Of a DNA stretch of 64,000 nucleotides, positions 32,855-40,468 are shown in pieces. Within the stretch, counting starts at the first letter, position 1; each line of letters starts with the position of its first letter. A program made the position numbers and the translations under genes. Below the pieces are notes generated by a model, which saw only the letters and a program-made list of their open reading frames with translations, was not told the origin of the DNA and ran no database searches. This DNA comes from Brachybacterium ginsengisoli (GTDB lineage: Bacteria > Actinomycetota > Actinomycetes > Actinomycetales > Dermabacteraceae): contig NZ_CP023564.1 of the NCBI RefSeq assembly GCF_002407065.1, positions 1,178,001 to 1,242,000 on the forward strand, given 5' to 3'.

Positions 32855-33544
32855 ATGGACGACGACGCGAGCACCGCAGGAGAGACTCCCACTGCCGACG
32901 CAGGAGGTGCGGAGCAGGCGCCCGGCGCCGGAGAGCTGGTGGTCGACCTGATCCTCTCGCTCGACGGCTGCGCCGCCGGCGAGGGCTGGCCCGGATGGTG
33001 GGGGCTGCAGAGCGAGGAGTACCTGGCCTGGCTCGCCCGGCAGCCGGAGGCCCTGACGCTCATGGGGGCGACCACCTATCGGCTCATGGCCGAGATGGCG
33101 ACCCAGGCCGCGGAGCTCGACATCTCCGAGGAGGAGAAGGCGAGCTTCGCCCAGATGGCCCAGATGCCCAAGATCGTGTTCTCCTCGACCCTCGAGGAGC
33201 CGCTCACCTGGCCGAACACCACGCTGGTCAGCACCGACGCGGTCGAGGCCGTCACCGAGCTCAAGCGCACAGCATCCACGCCGCTGACCTCCACCGGCAG
33301 CATCCGGCTCAGCCATTCGCTCATGAAGGCCGGTCTCGTGGACCGATTCCGGATCGTGCTCTTCCCCGTCATCACGGGCCGTACCGGCCTCGAGCGGATC
33401 TGGGAGCACTTCGAGGACTTCTCCCTCGAGCTCCTCACCGCACGCACCTTCGAAGGGGGCCTCCAGCTCCTCGAGTACCGACCCACGCACCTCGAACGAC
33501 CCCCGGGCACCGAATGGGAACGAGCCGAGAGCACGCAGCGATGA
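32855..33544 (+). CDS. Dihydrofolate-reductase-fold (RibD C-terminal-like) protein
   Basis: The 229-residue protein has an acidic, disordered first 30 residues, then a RibD_C/DHFR-like fold: ELVVDLILSLDGCAAG, TLMGATTYRLMAEMA, KIVFSSTLEEPLTWPNTTLV and MKAGLVDRFRIVLFPVITGRT. Proteins of this YwjB/YyaP-like group bind NADPH but their substrate is not established, and they are not the folate enzyme. The ATG at 32855 has CGAGGAGGG upstream. Its stop overlaps the ATG of the DUF899 gene, which makes a coupled two-gene unit. Confidence 0.8.
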   Translation: MDDDASTAGETPTADAGGAEQAPGAGELVVDLILSLDGCAAGEGWPGWWGLQSEEYLAWLARQPEALTLMGATTYRLMAEMATQAAELDISEEEKASFAQMAQMPKIVFSSTLEEPLTWPNTTLVSTDAVEAVTELKRTASTPLTSTGSIRLSHSLMKAGLVDRFRIVLFPVITGRTGLERIWEHFEDFSLELLTARTFEGGLQLLEYRPTHLERPPGTEWERAESTQR

Positions 33545-34311
33545 GCGCGCAGCGAGCGGCCGACGCCGGACGGCCTGCCGTCGTCGACCTCGGGACCTGG
33601 CAGTCCGCACGGGACGAGCTGCTCGTGCGGGAGAAGGCCCACACGCATGAGGGCGACGCGGTCGCCGCCGCCCGGCGCCGCCTGCCCATGGTGGAGGTCG
33701 ACGGCGGCGTCGTCGTCGTCGGGCCCGACGGTGCAGTGCCCTTCCTGGACCTGTTCGAGGGGCGCGACCGGCTCGTGGTCTACCAGCACATGTGGCACGA
33801 CGGCGCCCCGCATCAGGGGCAGTGCGAGGGCTGCACCACCACCGCCTGGCATCTCCAGGACGCGACCTATCTCCACGGGCACGGCGTCTCCCTCGCGGTC
33901 CTCACCACGGGGGCGTGGGAGGAGGTCCAGCCGTACACCGCCTTCATGGGCTACGGGCAGGTGCCCTGGTACTCGGTGCGGGACGCGCCCGCGCCGATCG
34001 GCGGCGACATGGGGTACCTCGCGAGCTTCCTGCGCGACGGCGACAGCGTGTTCCTCACCTACCGCACCACGGGCCGCGGCAACGAACGGGTCAACGTCGC
34101 CATGGGGCTGCTGGACATGACGCCCTTCGGCCGCGGCGAGGACTGGGAGGACGTCCCCGAGGGCTGGCCCGCAGGGCGCCACGCCTGCTGGTCCTGGCGC
34201 ACCGACGCCGACGGCACCCCCACCTGGGGCGGGACCAGCCGCCCCCTGCCGCAGTGGACGCGACCCGGGGCGTCGCCGGTGACGACGCTCGGCCGACGCG
34301 GCGAGCACTGA
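33541..34311 (+). CDS. DUF899 (thioredoxin-like) family protein
   Basis: The 256-residue protein fits DUF899: WQSARDELLVREKAHTHEGD, then RRLPMVEVDGGVVVVGPDG, LLDLF-like FLDLFEGRDRLVVYQHMWH, a QCEGCTTTAWHL cysteine pair (CxxC, about residues 96-99), and the thioredoxin-like core TTGAWEEVQPYTAFMGYGQVPWYSV. The fold suggests a redox or thiol-linked role, but no activity is established. It is translationally coupled to the DHFR-fold gene upstream (ATGA overlap), an association that also occurs in other actinobacteria as far as I recall. Confidence 0.8.
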   Translation: MSAQRAADAGRPAVVDLGTWQSARDELLVREKAHTHEGDAVAAARRRLPMVEVDGGVVVVGPDGAVPFLDLFEGRDRLVVYQHMWHDGAPHQGQCEGCTTTAWHLQDATYLHGHGVSLAVLTTGAWEEVQPYTAFMGYGQVPWYSVRDAPAPIGGDMGYLASFLRDGDSVFLTYRTTGRGNERVNVAMGLLDMTPFGRGEDWEDVPEGWPAGRHACWSWRTDADGTPTWGGTSRPLPQWTRPGASPVTTLGRRGEH

Positions 34312-34336
34312 GGGTGCCGCGTCGACCTCCGCCGGA

Positions 34337-34657
34337 TCAGTCGACGGTGATCTCTCCCATGGGGCCCCAGCCGTCGCTCTCGATCTGCTGGGAGATGATC
34401 TGCGGGGTCGCTTCGAGGTACTGCGGGAACTCCTCCTGCATCGCCTTGAAGTGCACGGACTCGACGTGCGGACCGGCGCCCTCGTCGGTGAACGCCTCGA
34501 TCAGCACGTAGGTGCTGGGCTCCTTCACGCTGCGCGACCACTCGAACCACAGGTTCCCGGGCTCGGCCAGCGTGGCCTCGGTGAACTCGTGGGAGATCTC
34601 GGGCCAGCGGTCGGCGAACTCGGGCTTCACAGGGAACTTCACGTTGATGAGGATCAT
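34337..34657 (-). CDS. Putative quinol monooxygenase (ABM/YgiN-like)
   Basis: The 106-residue protein has an ABM-domain dimer fold: MILINVKFPVKPEFADRWPEI, the diagnostic LAEPGNLWFEWSRSVKEPSTYVLIEAF, then the helix HVESVHFKAMQEEFPQYL. YgiN-type enzymes oxidise quinols or aromatic polyketides without cofactor. Compared with the ABM protein at 5383 it has the EPGNLWFEW variant, so the two are different subfamilies. The start has TAGGGT 7 nt upstream. Confidence 0.85.
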   Translation of the reverse strand: MILINVKFPVKPEFADRWPEISHEFTEATLAEPGNLWFEWSRSVKEPSTYVLIEAFTDEGAGPHVESVHFKAMQEEFPQYLEATPQIISQQIESDGWGPMGEITVD

Positions 34658-34664
34658 GCTCCGG

Positions 34665-34670
34665 ACCCTA
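34665..34670 (-). promoter_or_regulatory. -10 element, leaderless start of quinol monooxygenase gene
   Basis: TAGGGT ends 7 nt before ATG 34657. Confidence 0.5.
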
Positions 34671-34715
34671 CGGGATCCGCCCTGGAGCCGTCGACGAGCG
34701 GGGAGAGGCTCCCGG

Positions 34716-35060
34716 TCAGGCCTTGACGCAGAGCACGGGCTTGTTCGCCTCGAGGATGATCTGCTGCGCGGAGGAGCCGAGGAACAGCTTCGCGACCGCC
34801 GAGCGGTGTCGTACGCCGATCACCAGCGCGGAGATGTCGTCCCGCTCCGCGCGGTCGATGAGATCGCCGGTGGGGGACTGATTGCGCTCATCGGGGTGCT
34901 CCACGGTCTCGGTCACCTCGCCGAGCTCGGGGGAGGGGGTGTGCGACCCCTCCATGAGGAACACCACCAGGTCCTCGCCACGGCGGCGGGCCTCCTCGAT
35001 GCCGTAGAGGTAGGCGGCCTGACCGGCGGGGGTGTCGGTGCCGGCGACGAGAACAGACAT
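34716..35060 (-). CDS. Universal stress protein (UspA family)
   Basis: The 114-residue single Usp domain is short compared with the usual 140 residues, lacking part of the N-terminal region. It shows MSVLVAGTDTPAGQAAYLYG at the start, the central RRRGEDLVVFLMEGS strand, and the nucleotide-binding end LVIGVRHRSAVAKLFLGSSAQQIILEANKPVLCVKA. It may bind ATP. AGGAGCG precedes ATG 35060. It is divergent from the tripartite carboxylate transporter operon with 74 bp between, so the two share a regulatory region; Usp proteins often sit beside such transporters. Confidence 0.85.
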   Translation of the reverse strand: MSVLVAGTDTPAGQAAYLYGIEEARRRGEDLVVFLMEGSHTPSPELGEVTETVEHPDERNQSPTGDLIDRAERDDISALVIGVRHRSAVAKLFLGSSAQQIILEANKPVLCVKA

Positions 35061-35134
35061 GGGCGCTCCTTTGCGTGGTCGGTCCCGGAACCCTAACCGA
35101 TCTGTGGACGGCCAGCGCAAACGGGGCCAGCGTC

Positions 35135-36223
35135 ATGATTACACTGTCCGCTCAGCGCACCGTGGCGCCGGCTGAGACCGAGCCACGCCCCCGACGAAGG
35201 AGACGTGTCATCGCCCCCGAGGAAGACCTCCAGCCGCCGCCGAACCCCAGCCGCCGCCGTGCGCTCAGCATCGGATTCGGCGTGCTCGCGGCCCCCGTCA
35301 TCGGCACCGCCGCGTACCAGTCGATCAAGGCCGGCGCGGGCGGCACCGACGTGCGCTCGAACCTCACCCTCATCGCACCCGCCGCCGCGGGCGGCGGCTG
35401 GGACACCTTCCAGCGCGAGATGCAGCAGACCATGCGCTCGAACAGCCTGGTGGGCAACGTGCAGGTCGTGAACGTCCCGGGAGCCGGCGGCACCATCGCG
35501 CTGGGCAACCTCTCCCAGATGAAGGAGCCCAACAACCTGATGGTGGGCGGCACCGGCCAGATCGCGGCGCAGATCCAGTTCGGGACCGCCTCCGTGATCT
35601 CCGACGTCACGCCCGTGGCGCGGGTCGTCGAGGAGTACGCCCTGATCACGGTTCCGGCCAGCTCGCCGTACCAGGATCTCGAGCAGCTCCTCCAGGGCTG
35701 GGGCGACGATCCCTCGCGCCTCGCCTGGACCGGTGGAGGGTCGTTCGACCAGCTGGTCATGACCGATCTCGCGCTCGCCGCCGGCATCGACCCCGGCGAG
35801 ACCACCTACATCCCCTCGGACGGCGGCGGCGAGGCGATCCAGGCCCTGCTCAACGGCACCGCCCAGGCCACCGCCGGCGGCTTCGCGGACATGTACCCGC
35901 AGATCGAGTCCGGCCGCCTGCGCGGACTCGGGCTCGTCGCCCCGGAGCCGCTGGACGGGATCGACATCCCCACCCTCCCGGACCTCGGATACGACGTCAC
36001 CCTCACCAACTGGCGCGCGATGTTCGCGCCGCCCGGGGTGAGCGACGACGACGTCGCGCAGCTCGAGGAGCTGATCGCCGAGGCCGTCGCCACCCCCGAA
36101 TGGAAGGACGCCGTGAAGCGGTACTCCTGGAAGGAGGTCCCGCTGGGCAGCGAGGACCTCGTGCAGTACGTCGAGGACGAGACCGTCCGCATCGCGGCCC
36201 TGTTCGAGGAGATCCAGGGATGA
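35135..36223 (+). CDS. tctC: Tripartite tricarboxylate transporter substrate-binding protein (TctC)
   Basis: The 362-residue product has an unusually long basic N-terminus (PRPRRRRRVIAPEED), a signal-like segment beginning NPSRRRALSIGFGVLAAPVIG (about residues 39-60, twin-arginine-like), and a TctC/Bug-type binding domain. The domain includes LTLIAPAAAGGGWDTFQREMQQTM, VVNVPGAGGTIALGNLSQMK, VARVVEEYALITVPASSPY and LTNWRAMFAPPGVSDDDV. It would bind a carboxylate outside the cell and deliver it to TctAB. No lipobox cysteine is present, so it is either Tat-exported and soluble or held by an uncleaved anchor. The start codon is uncertain within the basic region. Confidence 0.85.
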   Translation: MITLSAQRTVAPAETEPRPRRRRRVIAPEEDLQPPPNPSRRRALSIGFGVLAAPVIGTAAYQSIKAGAGGTDVRSNLTLIAPAAAGGGWDTFQREMQQTMRSNSLVGNVQVVNVPGAGGTIALGNLSQMKEPNNLMVGGTGQIAAQIQFGTASVISDVTPVARVVEEYALITVPASSPYQDLEQLLQGWGDDPSRLAWTGGGSFDQLVMTDLALAAGIDPGETTYIPSDGGGEAIQALLNGTAQATAGGFADMYPQIESGRLRGLGLVAPEPLDGIDIPTLPDLGYDVTLTNWRAMFAPPGVSDDDVAQLEELIAEAVATPEWKDAVKRYSWKEVPLGSEDLVQYVEDETVRIAALFEEIQG

Positions 36224-36816
36224 GCGCCGAGGAGCGCACCGCCGCCTCGGCCCCTGACGACGCCGCGGCCCCTGACGACCCCGGGGCGCCCGACGACCCC
36301 GGGGCGCCCGACGCGCCGGGCACCTCGAAGCAGCACGGCTTCTGGCACGGCCGCTCCGCGCTGCTCATGCCCGGCCTGCTCGCCGCATTCAGCCTGTTCC
36401 TGCTCATCGGCGCCGCGACGATCCCCGCCGCGGACACCGACTTCCCCGGACCGCGCTTCTTCCCGGTGATCCTCGGGATCGTCGGCCTGGTGCTCGCCGT
36501 GCTGATCGCGATCGGCGTGCTGCGCACGCCCGAGCCCGTCGAGGAGACCTCGGGCCGCAGCTACCGCACCCACTCCGACTTCGCGGCCCTGGGCTGGGTG
36601 GGCGGCGGATTCCTCGCCTTCGCCCTGCTCATGCCGTGGCTGGGCTGGATCCTGGACGGGGCCCTCCTGTTCTGGTGCGCCGCCCACGGGTTCGGCTCGC
36701 GCCGCCCGCTCTTCGACATCGTCATCGCTCTGTTCCTCAGCTCGCTGATCTACCTGATCTTCGGCGCGGGGCTGGGCCTCACCCTGCCCTCCGGCATCCT
36801 GGGAGGTGGTTTCTGA
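36220..36816 (+). CDS. tctB: Tripartite tricarboxylate transporter small membrane subunit (TctB)
   Basis: The 198-residue small membrane protein has an Ala/Pro/Asp-rich disordered N-terminus containing an imperfect repeat (DDPGAPDDPGAPDAPG), then four membrane segments typical of TctB: LLMPGLLAAFSLFLLIGAATI, FFPVILGIVGLVLAVLIAIG, then two more after residue 115. It ends SLIYLIFGAGLGLTLPSGIL. TctB is needed for transport with TctA, though its exact role is unclear. It overlaps tctC by 4 nt and tctA by 1 nt. Confidence 0.85.
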   Translation: MSAEERTAASAPDDAAAPDDPGAPDDPGAPDAPGTSKQHGFWHGRSALLMPGLLAAFSLFLLIGAATIPAADTDFPGPRFFPVILGIVGLVLAVLIAIGVLRTPEPVEETSGRSYRTHSDFAALGWVGGGFLAFALLMPWLGWILDGALLFWCAAHGFGSRRPLFDIVIALFLSSLIYLIFGAGLGLTLPSGILGGGF

Positions 36817-38324
36817 TGGAACAGCTCGACCTGCTCCTCCAGGGCTTCGCGGGGGCCCTGACCCCGATCAATCTCCTGTGGGTGGTCGTCGGCTGCCTGC
36901 TCGGCACCGCCGTCGGCGTGCTGCCCGGCCTGGGATCCTCCATGGCCGTGGCACTTCTGCTGCCGATGACCTTCGCCCTGGACCCCACCGCCGCGTTCAT
37001 CCTGTTCTCCGGCGTGTACTTCGGCGGCCTGTTCGGCGACTCGACCATGGCGATCCTGCTGAACACCCCGGGTCAGGCCTCGGCGATCGCCTCCACCTTC
37101 GAGGGGCACCGGATGGCCAAGGCAGGCCGCGCCCCGCAGGCGCTGGCCACCGCCGCCATCGGAGCGTTCGTGGGCGGCATGGTCGCCTCCGTCCTGGTGG
37201 TGTTCCTGTCGCCGACGCTCGTGGCGCTGTCGGAGTCGTTCGGTCCGCCGGAGTTCTTCGCCCTCGCCCTGTTCGCCTTCGTCGCCACCTCCTCGGTGGT
37301 CTCCGACAACGTGCTCAAGGGCCTCGCCGCTCTCGTGTTCGGCATCGGGATCACCGTGATCGGCGTCGACGGCATCTCCGGGCTGCAGCGTTACACCCTC
37401 GGTGCCCCGCAGCTGTTCGACGGCATCTCGCTGGTCACCGTCACCGTCGCAGTGCTCGCCTTCGGCGAGGTCCTCTACGTGGTCTCCCGGGTGCGCCGCG
37501 ATCGCGAGAACCTGGTGGCGATGAGCGGGGGCGGACGCCCCTTCCTCAACCGCAAGGAGTTCGCCGAGGCGGCCCCCGCCTGGGCGCGAGGGACCGTGAT
37601 CGGCCTGCCGTTCGGCGTCATCCCCGCGGGCGGCTCGGAGGTGCCCACCTTCCTGGCGTACTCCGCAGAGCGCCGCCTGGATCGGCGCCGCAAGGATCCC
37701 CAGTTCGGCAAGGGCGCGATCCGCGGCCTGGCCGCGCCGGAGGCTGCGGGCAACGCCACCACCGGCATGGCGATGGGCGCTCTGCTGGCGCTGGGCCTCC
37801 CGGTCTCCGCCACCGCCGCGATCATGCTCGCCGCCTTCCGCCAGTACGGGCTCCAGCCCGGACCGCTGCTCTTCGAGAAGAACGCCGACATGGTGTGGGC
37901 GCTGCTGGCGAGCTTCTTCCTGGCGATGGTGGTGCTGCTGATCATCAATATGCCCTTCGCCCAGCTGTGGGCGAAGCTGCTGCTGATCCCGAAGCCGTAC
38001 CTCTACGGCGCGATCACCCTGTTCTGCGGACTCGGCATCTGGGCGACCTCCGGAGCGGTCTTCGACCTGCTGGTGCTGTTCGTGATCGGCGTGGTCGGGT
38101 TCCTGATGCGCCGCTACGACTACCCCGTGGCACCGCTGATGATCGGCATGGTGCTGGGGCCGCTGGCGGAGACCTCGCTGCGCGATGCGCTGCTCTCCTC
38201 CGTGGGTGACCCGCGGGTGCTGGCCTCCAGCCCGATCACCATCGTGATCTACGCGCTGCTGCTCGTCGTCGTCGCGCTCTCCGTGCGCGGTGCGGTGCGC
38301 AAACGGGCGAGCAGAGATCTCTGA
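36816..38324 (+). CDS. tctA: Tripartite tricarboxylate transporter large permease (TctA)
   Basis: The 502-residue permease has about 12 membrane segments and the two Gly/Pro-rich motifs of TctA: GTAVGVLPGLGSSMAVALLLP (about residues 29-49) and the related GTVIGLPFGVIPAGGSEVPTFLAY (about 265-288), followed by APEAAGNATTGMAMGALLALGLPVSATAA. This is the substrate-translocating subunit, driven by the ion gradient with TctC as receptor. The Shine-Dalgarno GGGAGGT lies before ATG 36816. It is the last gene of the operon, closed by the hairpin at 38375-38406. Confidence 0.9.
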   Translation: MEQLDLLLQGFAGALTPINLLWVVVGCLLGTAVGVLPGLGSSMAVALLLPMTFALDPTAAFILFSGVYFGGLFGDSTMAILLNTPGQASAIASTFEGHRMAKAGRAPQALATAAIGAFVGGMVASVLVVFLSPTLVALSESFGPPEFFALALFAFVATSSVVSDNVLKGLAALVFGIGITVIGVDGISGLQRYTLGAPQLFDGISLVTVTVAVLAFGEVLYVVSRVRRDRENLVAMSGGGRPFLNRKEFAEAAPAWARGTVIGLPFGVIPAGGSEVPTFLAYSAERRLDRRRKDPQFGKGAIRGLAAPEAAGNATTGMAMGALLALGLPVSATAAIMLAAFRQYGLQPGPLLFEKNADMVWALLASFFLAMVVLLIINMPFAQLWAKLLLIPKPYLYGAITLFCGLGIWATSGAVFDLLVLFVIGVVGFLMRRYDYPVAPLMIGMVLGPLAETSLRDALLSSVGDPRVLASSPITIVIYALLLVVVALSVRGAVRKRASRDL

Positions 38325-38374
38325 CCTCTGACCTCCGACCACTCGCTTCCGACCGCTGAAGTCGGCGGACGCGC

Positions 38375-38406
38375 GACGGCCGGGCCCTGGAAGGGGCCCG
38401 GCCGTC
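38375..38406. terminator. Terminator hairpin after tctA (bidirectional)
   Basis: The perfect 13-bp stem GACGGCCGGGCCC/GGGCCCGGCCGTC with a 6-nt loop lies between the convergent tctA and SurA-N genes. It has no T-tract. Confidence 0.75.
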
Positions 38407-38424
38407 GTGCTGCAGGGGAGAGGA

Positions 38425-39267
38425 TCAGAGGGCGATCGAGACGTCCCCGGACTCCCGCAGCTCGGAGGCGATCTTCGTCGCCGCCTCGTTCTGCTGCTGG
38501 GTGACGGACTGCTGGGCGAGCTGCTCCTTGACCTCGTCGAAGGGCGGAATCTCCGTCTGCTTGCCGCCCTGGGCCTGCTGACCGCCGCCCTGGGCCTTCT
38601 GCTGCTCGACGAGCTGGTCGTACTGCGTCTTCAGCTCCTCGTCGCTGGGCTGCTCGACGTCCGCCTCCTGCTCGATGTAGGCGGTGAGCGTGTACTGGGA
38701 GGCGGCGTCCTTGCGGACGTCCTCCTCGCTCATGCCCTGCTGCTCGAGCGCGGAGACGACCTCGTCGGCCGAACCGAGGCCGTTCTGCTTCGCGATCTCC
38801 TCGAGGGTGGCGTCGACGTCCTTCGAGGTCGCCGTGATGCCCGAGTCCTCCGCCGCCTGGAGCAGCAGGTGGTTGTCCACCAGCTGATCCGCGACCTGCT
38901 TCTTGAGCTTCGTCTGGTCGACCTCCTGGCCGGTGCTCTGCTGCTGCATCGCGGCCTGCTGGAACTGGCCCTCGTAGGCGGAGACGAACTCGTCCTTCGA
39001 GATCTTCTCGCCGTTGACGGTGGCCACGACGTCCGGGACGTCGGAGACATCGGCTTCGGGCATCTGGGGCTGCTGCTGCTCCCCGCCCTGACCGCCGGCG
39101 AGAGGGGAGCCGCCGCCGTCGCTGGCCGCAGGGGCCTGCTCGCCGCCGCCGTCGCTCGCACCGGACTGGGCGGCCTGGTCGCCGCTGCATCCGGTGAGGG
39201 CGATCGCCGCTGAGAACGTGATCGCCACGATCGCGCGCCGGAGTGCCCGGCTGCTGGGAACCTTCAC
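38425..39267 (-). CDS. SurA-N domain lipoprotein
   Basis: The 280-residue precursor has a lipoprotein signal ending ALTGC (Cys27), a Gly/Ser/Gln-rich linker, and a SurA N-terminal-like helical chaperone domain: VVATVNGEKISKDEFVSAYEGQFQQAA (about residues 80-106), LKKQVADQLVDNHLLLQAAEDSGI, VDATLEEIAKQNGL. A parvulin PPIase domain is not present. It is likely a membrane-anchored extracellular foldase-type chaperone similar to PrsA in location only. Gln-rich stretches flank the domain. It stands alone with its own start near 39267. Confidence 0.8.
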   Translation of the reverse strand: MKVPSSRALRRAIVAITFSAAIALTGCSGDQAAQSGASDGGGEQAPAASDGGGSPLAGGQGGEQQQPQMPEADVSDVPDVVATVNGEKISKDEFVSAYEGQFQQAAMQQQSTGQEVDQTKLKKQVADQLVDNHLLLQAAEDSGITATSKDVDATLEEIAKQNGLGSADEVVSALEQQGMSEEDVRKDAASQYTLTAYIEQEADVEQPSDEELKTQYDQLVEQQKAQGGGQQAQGGKQTEIPPFDEVKEQLAQQSVTQQQNEAATKIASELRESGDVSIAL

Positions 39268-39430
39268 TGTGCCTCCTGAGGTCGTTGGCGCGGGCGACGC
39301 TACGCCCTGAACCCTGGGATCGTGTTGCAGCTCCTCCCAGGCCCCGGTCAGGATTCCGATTTCCTCCAGCGCATGGCACTGCGGACGACCTGTGCCGGGC
39401 CGAGACCCGCGTCACGCCGGCCTCTGACAG

Positions 39431-39476
39431 GACGACGCCCGACGTCCGGCGCGGGGCGCGGACATCGGGCGTCGTC
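39431..39476 (-). terminator. Terminator of the sugar-utilisation operon
   Basis: A long near-perfect stem pairs GACGACGCCCGACGTCCGG with its complement ending ATCGGGCGTCGTC, about 20 bp around a GC loop. It lies 12 nt past the stop of the isomerase gene. Confidence 0.75.
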
Positions 39477-39487
39477 GGAGGCGGGGG

Positions 39488-40330
39488 TCAGTACCCGATG
39501 GACGTCAGGTACTCGCGGGACTCCCGGATGCAGTCGATCGGATCGCGGCCGTAGGTGTCGTCCTGCTCGATGAGGAAGTACTCGGCGCCGGCCTTCTCGG
39601 CGGCGGGAAGCAGCGCGGGCCAGTTCATGTTGCCCTGGCCCACCTCGGCGAACTGGGTGAGGTTGGTGAACGCCGCCATGAACTCGCTGCGGTCCATCTC
39701 CGCCTGCCGGTCCAGGACGTCCTGGGGGAAGGGCGCGATGCGGAAGTCCTTGACGTGGATGAGCTTGCAGGCCCCGGTGTAGGCCTCGAGCATGTCCAGC
39801 GGTGCCATGCCGCCGCGCTGGACCCAGTGGAGGTCCACCTCGAACAGCAGCGACGGCGCGACGCGGCGCACGATGTCGAAGATGCGCTCGCCGTCGAACT
39901 GGATGAGGTCCACGTGGTGGTTGTGGTAGCAGAGCGTGACGCCCTGCTCGGCGAGGTGGGCGGCGTAGGGCTCCACGGAGGCGGCCCAGGCCTCGCAGGC
40001 CTCCTTCGTGGTCATGGCCGAGAACGGCATCATGCCGATGCGCAGGTACCGCGAGCCGGTCTTCGTGCAGGCCTCGACGGCGCGGTCGAACTCGGTGGAG
40101 AGGGCGAAGCCGTTGCCGCCGGGCTCGATCGAGGCGCTCATCGCGGCCGTCTCGACGCCGAAGTCGGCCTTGCCGCGCACGAGGTCGTCGATCAGCTCGT
40201 CGGTCATCTCCACCTGGGAGACCTCGACGGCGTCGATGTCGAGGTCGCGCACCTGGCGCAGCACCTCGTACATCCCCTTCTCGTTGATCTGGTCCCTGAG
40301 CATCATGAGCTGGAGTCCGAGGACGGGCAT
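39488..40330 (-). CDS. Sugar phosphate isomerase/epimerase (xylose-isomerase-like TIM barrel)
   Basis: The 280-residue TIM-barrel protein is of the AP-endonuclease-2/xylose-isomerase-like family. Visible strands and metal-ligand candidates are LGLQLMMLRDQINEKG, IDAVEVSQVEM, TLCYHNHHVDLIQFDG (His ligands near 131-134), LFEVDLHWVQRGG (Glu/Asp, about 163-165), KLIHVKDFRIAPF (His, about 191) and YFLIEQDDTYG (Glu near the C-terminus). This set binds a divalent metal and is typical of keto-sugar or inositol-derivative isomerases. Together with the Gfo/Idh/MocA enzyme it suggests catabolism of an inositol- or keto-sugar-like substrate. Confidence 0.85.
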   Translation of the reverse strand: MPVLGLQLMMLRDQINEKGMYEVLRQVRDLDIDAVEVSQVEMTDELIDDLVRGKADFGVETAAMSASIEPGGNGFALSTEFDRAVEACTKTGSRYLRIGMMPFSAMTTKEACEAWAASVEPYAAHLAEQGVTLCYHNHHVDLIQFDGERIFDIVRRVAPSLLFEVDLHWVQRGGMAPLDMLEAYTGACKLIHVKDFRIAPFPQDVLDRQAEMDRSEFMAAFTNLTQFAEVGQGNMNWPALLPAAEKAGAEYFLIEQDDTYGRDPIDCIRESREYLTSIGY

Positions 40331-40363
40331 GGGTCTCTCCTTCGAGGGGTGGTGTTCGGATCG

Positions 40364-40408
40364 TCGTGCGGGTCGTGCGGGTCGTGCGGGTCGTGCGGGT
40401 CGTGCGGG
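40364..40408. repeat. 9-bp tandem repeat, five copies
   Basis: Five perfect copies of TCGTGCGGG run from 40364 to 40408 in the 138-bp gap between the isomerase and dehydrogenase genes of one operon. They code for nothing. Confidence 0.9.
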
Positions 40409-40468
40409 TCGCGGCCGCCGGGCGAGGGCCGGCGCGGCGATCGCCGCGACCGACCCTCGGCAATCGGG

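Noticed and set aside
40364-40408. Tandem repeat as a CRISPR array
   Set aside because: Units are 9 bp and directly contiguous, with no spacers and no cas genes.
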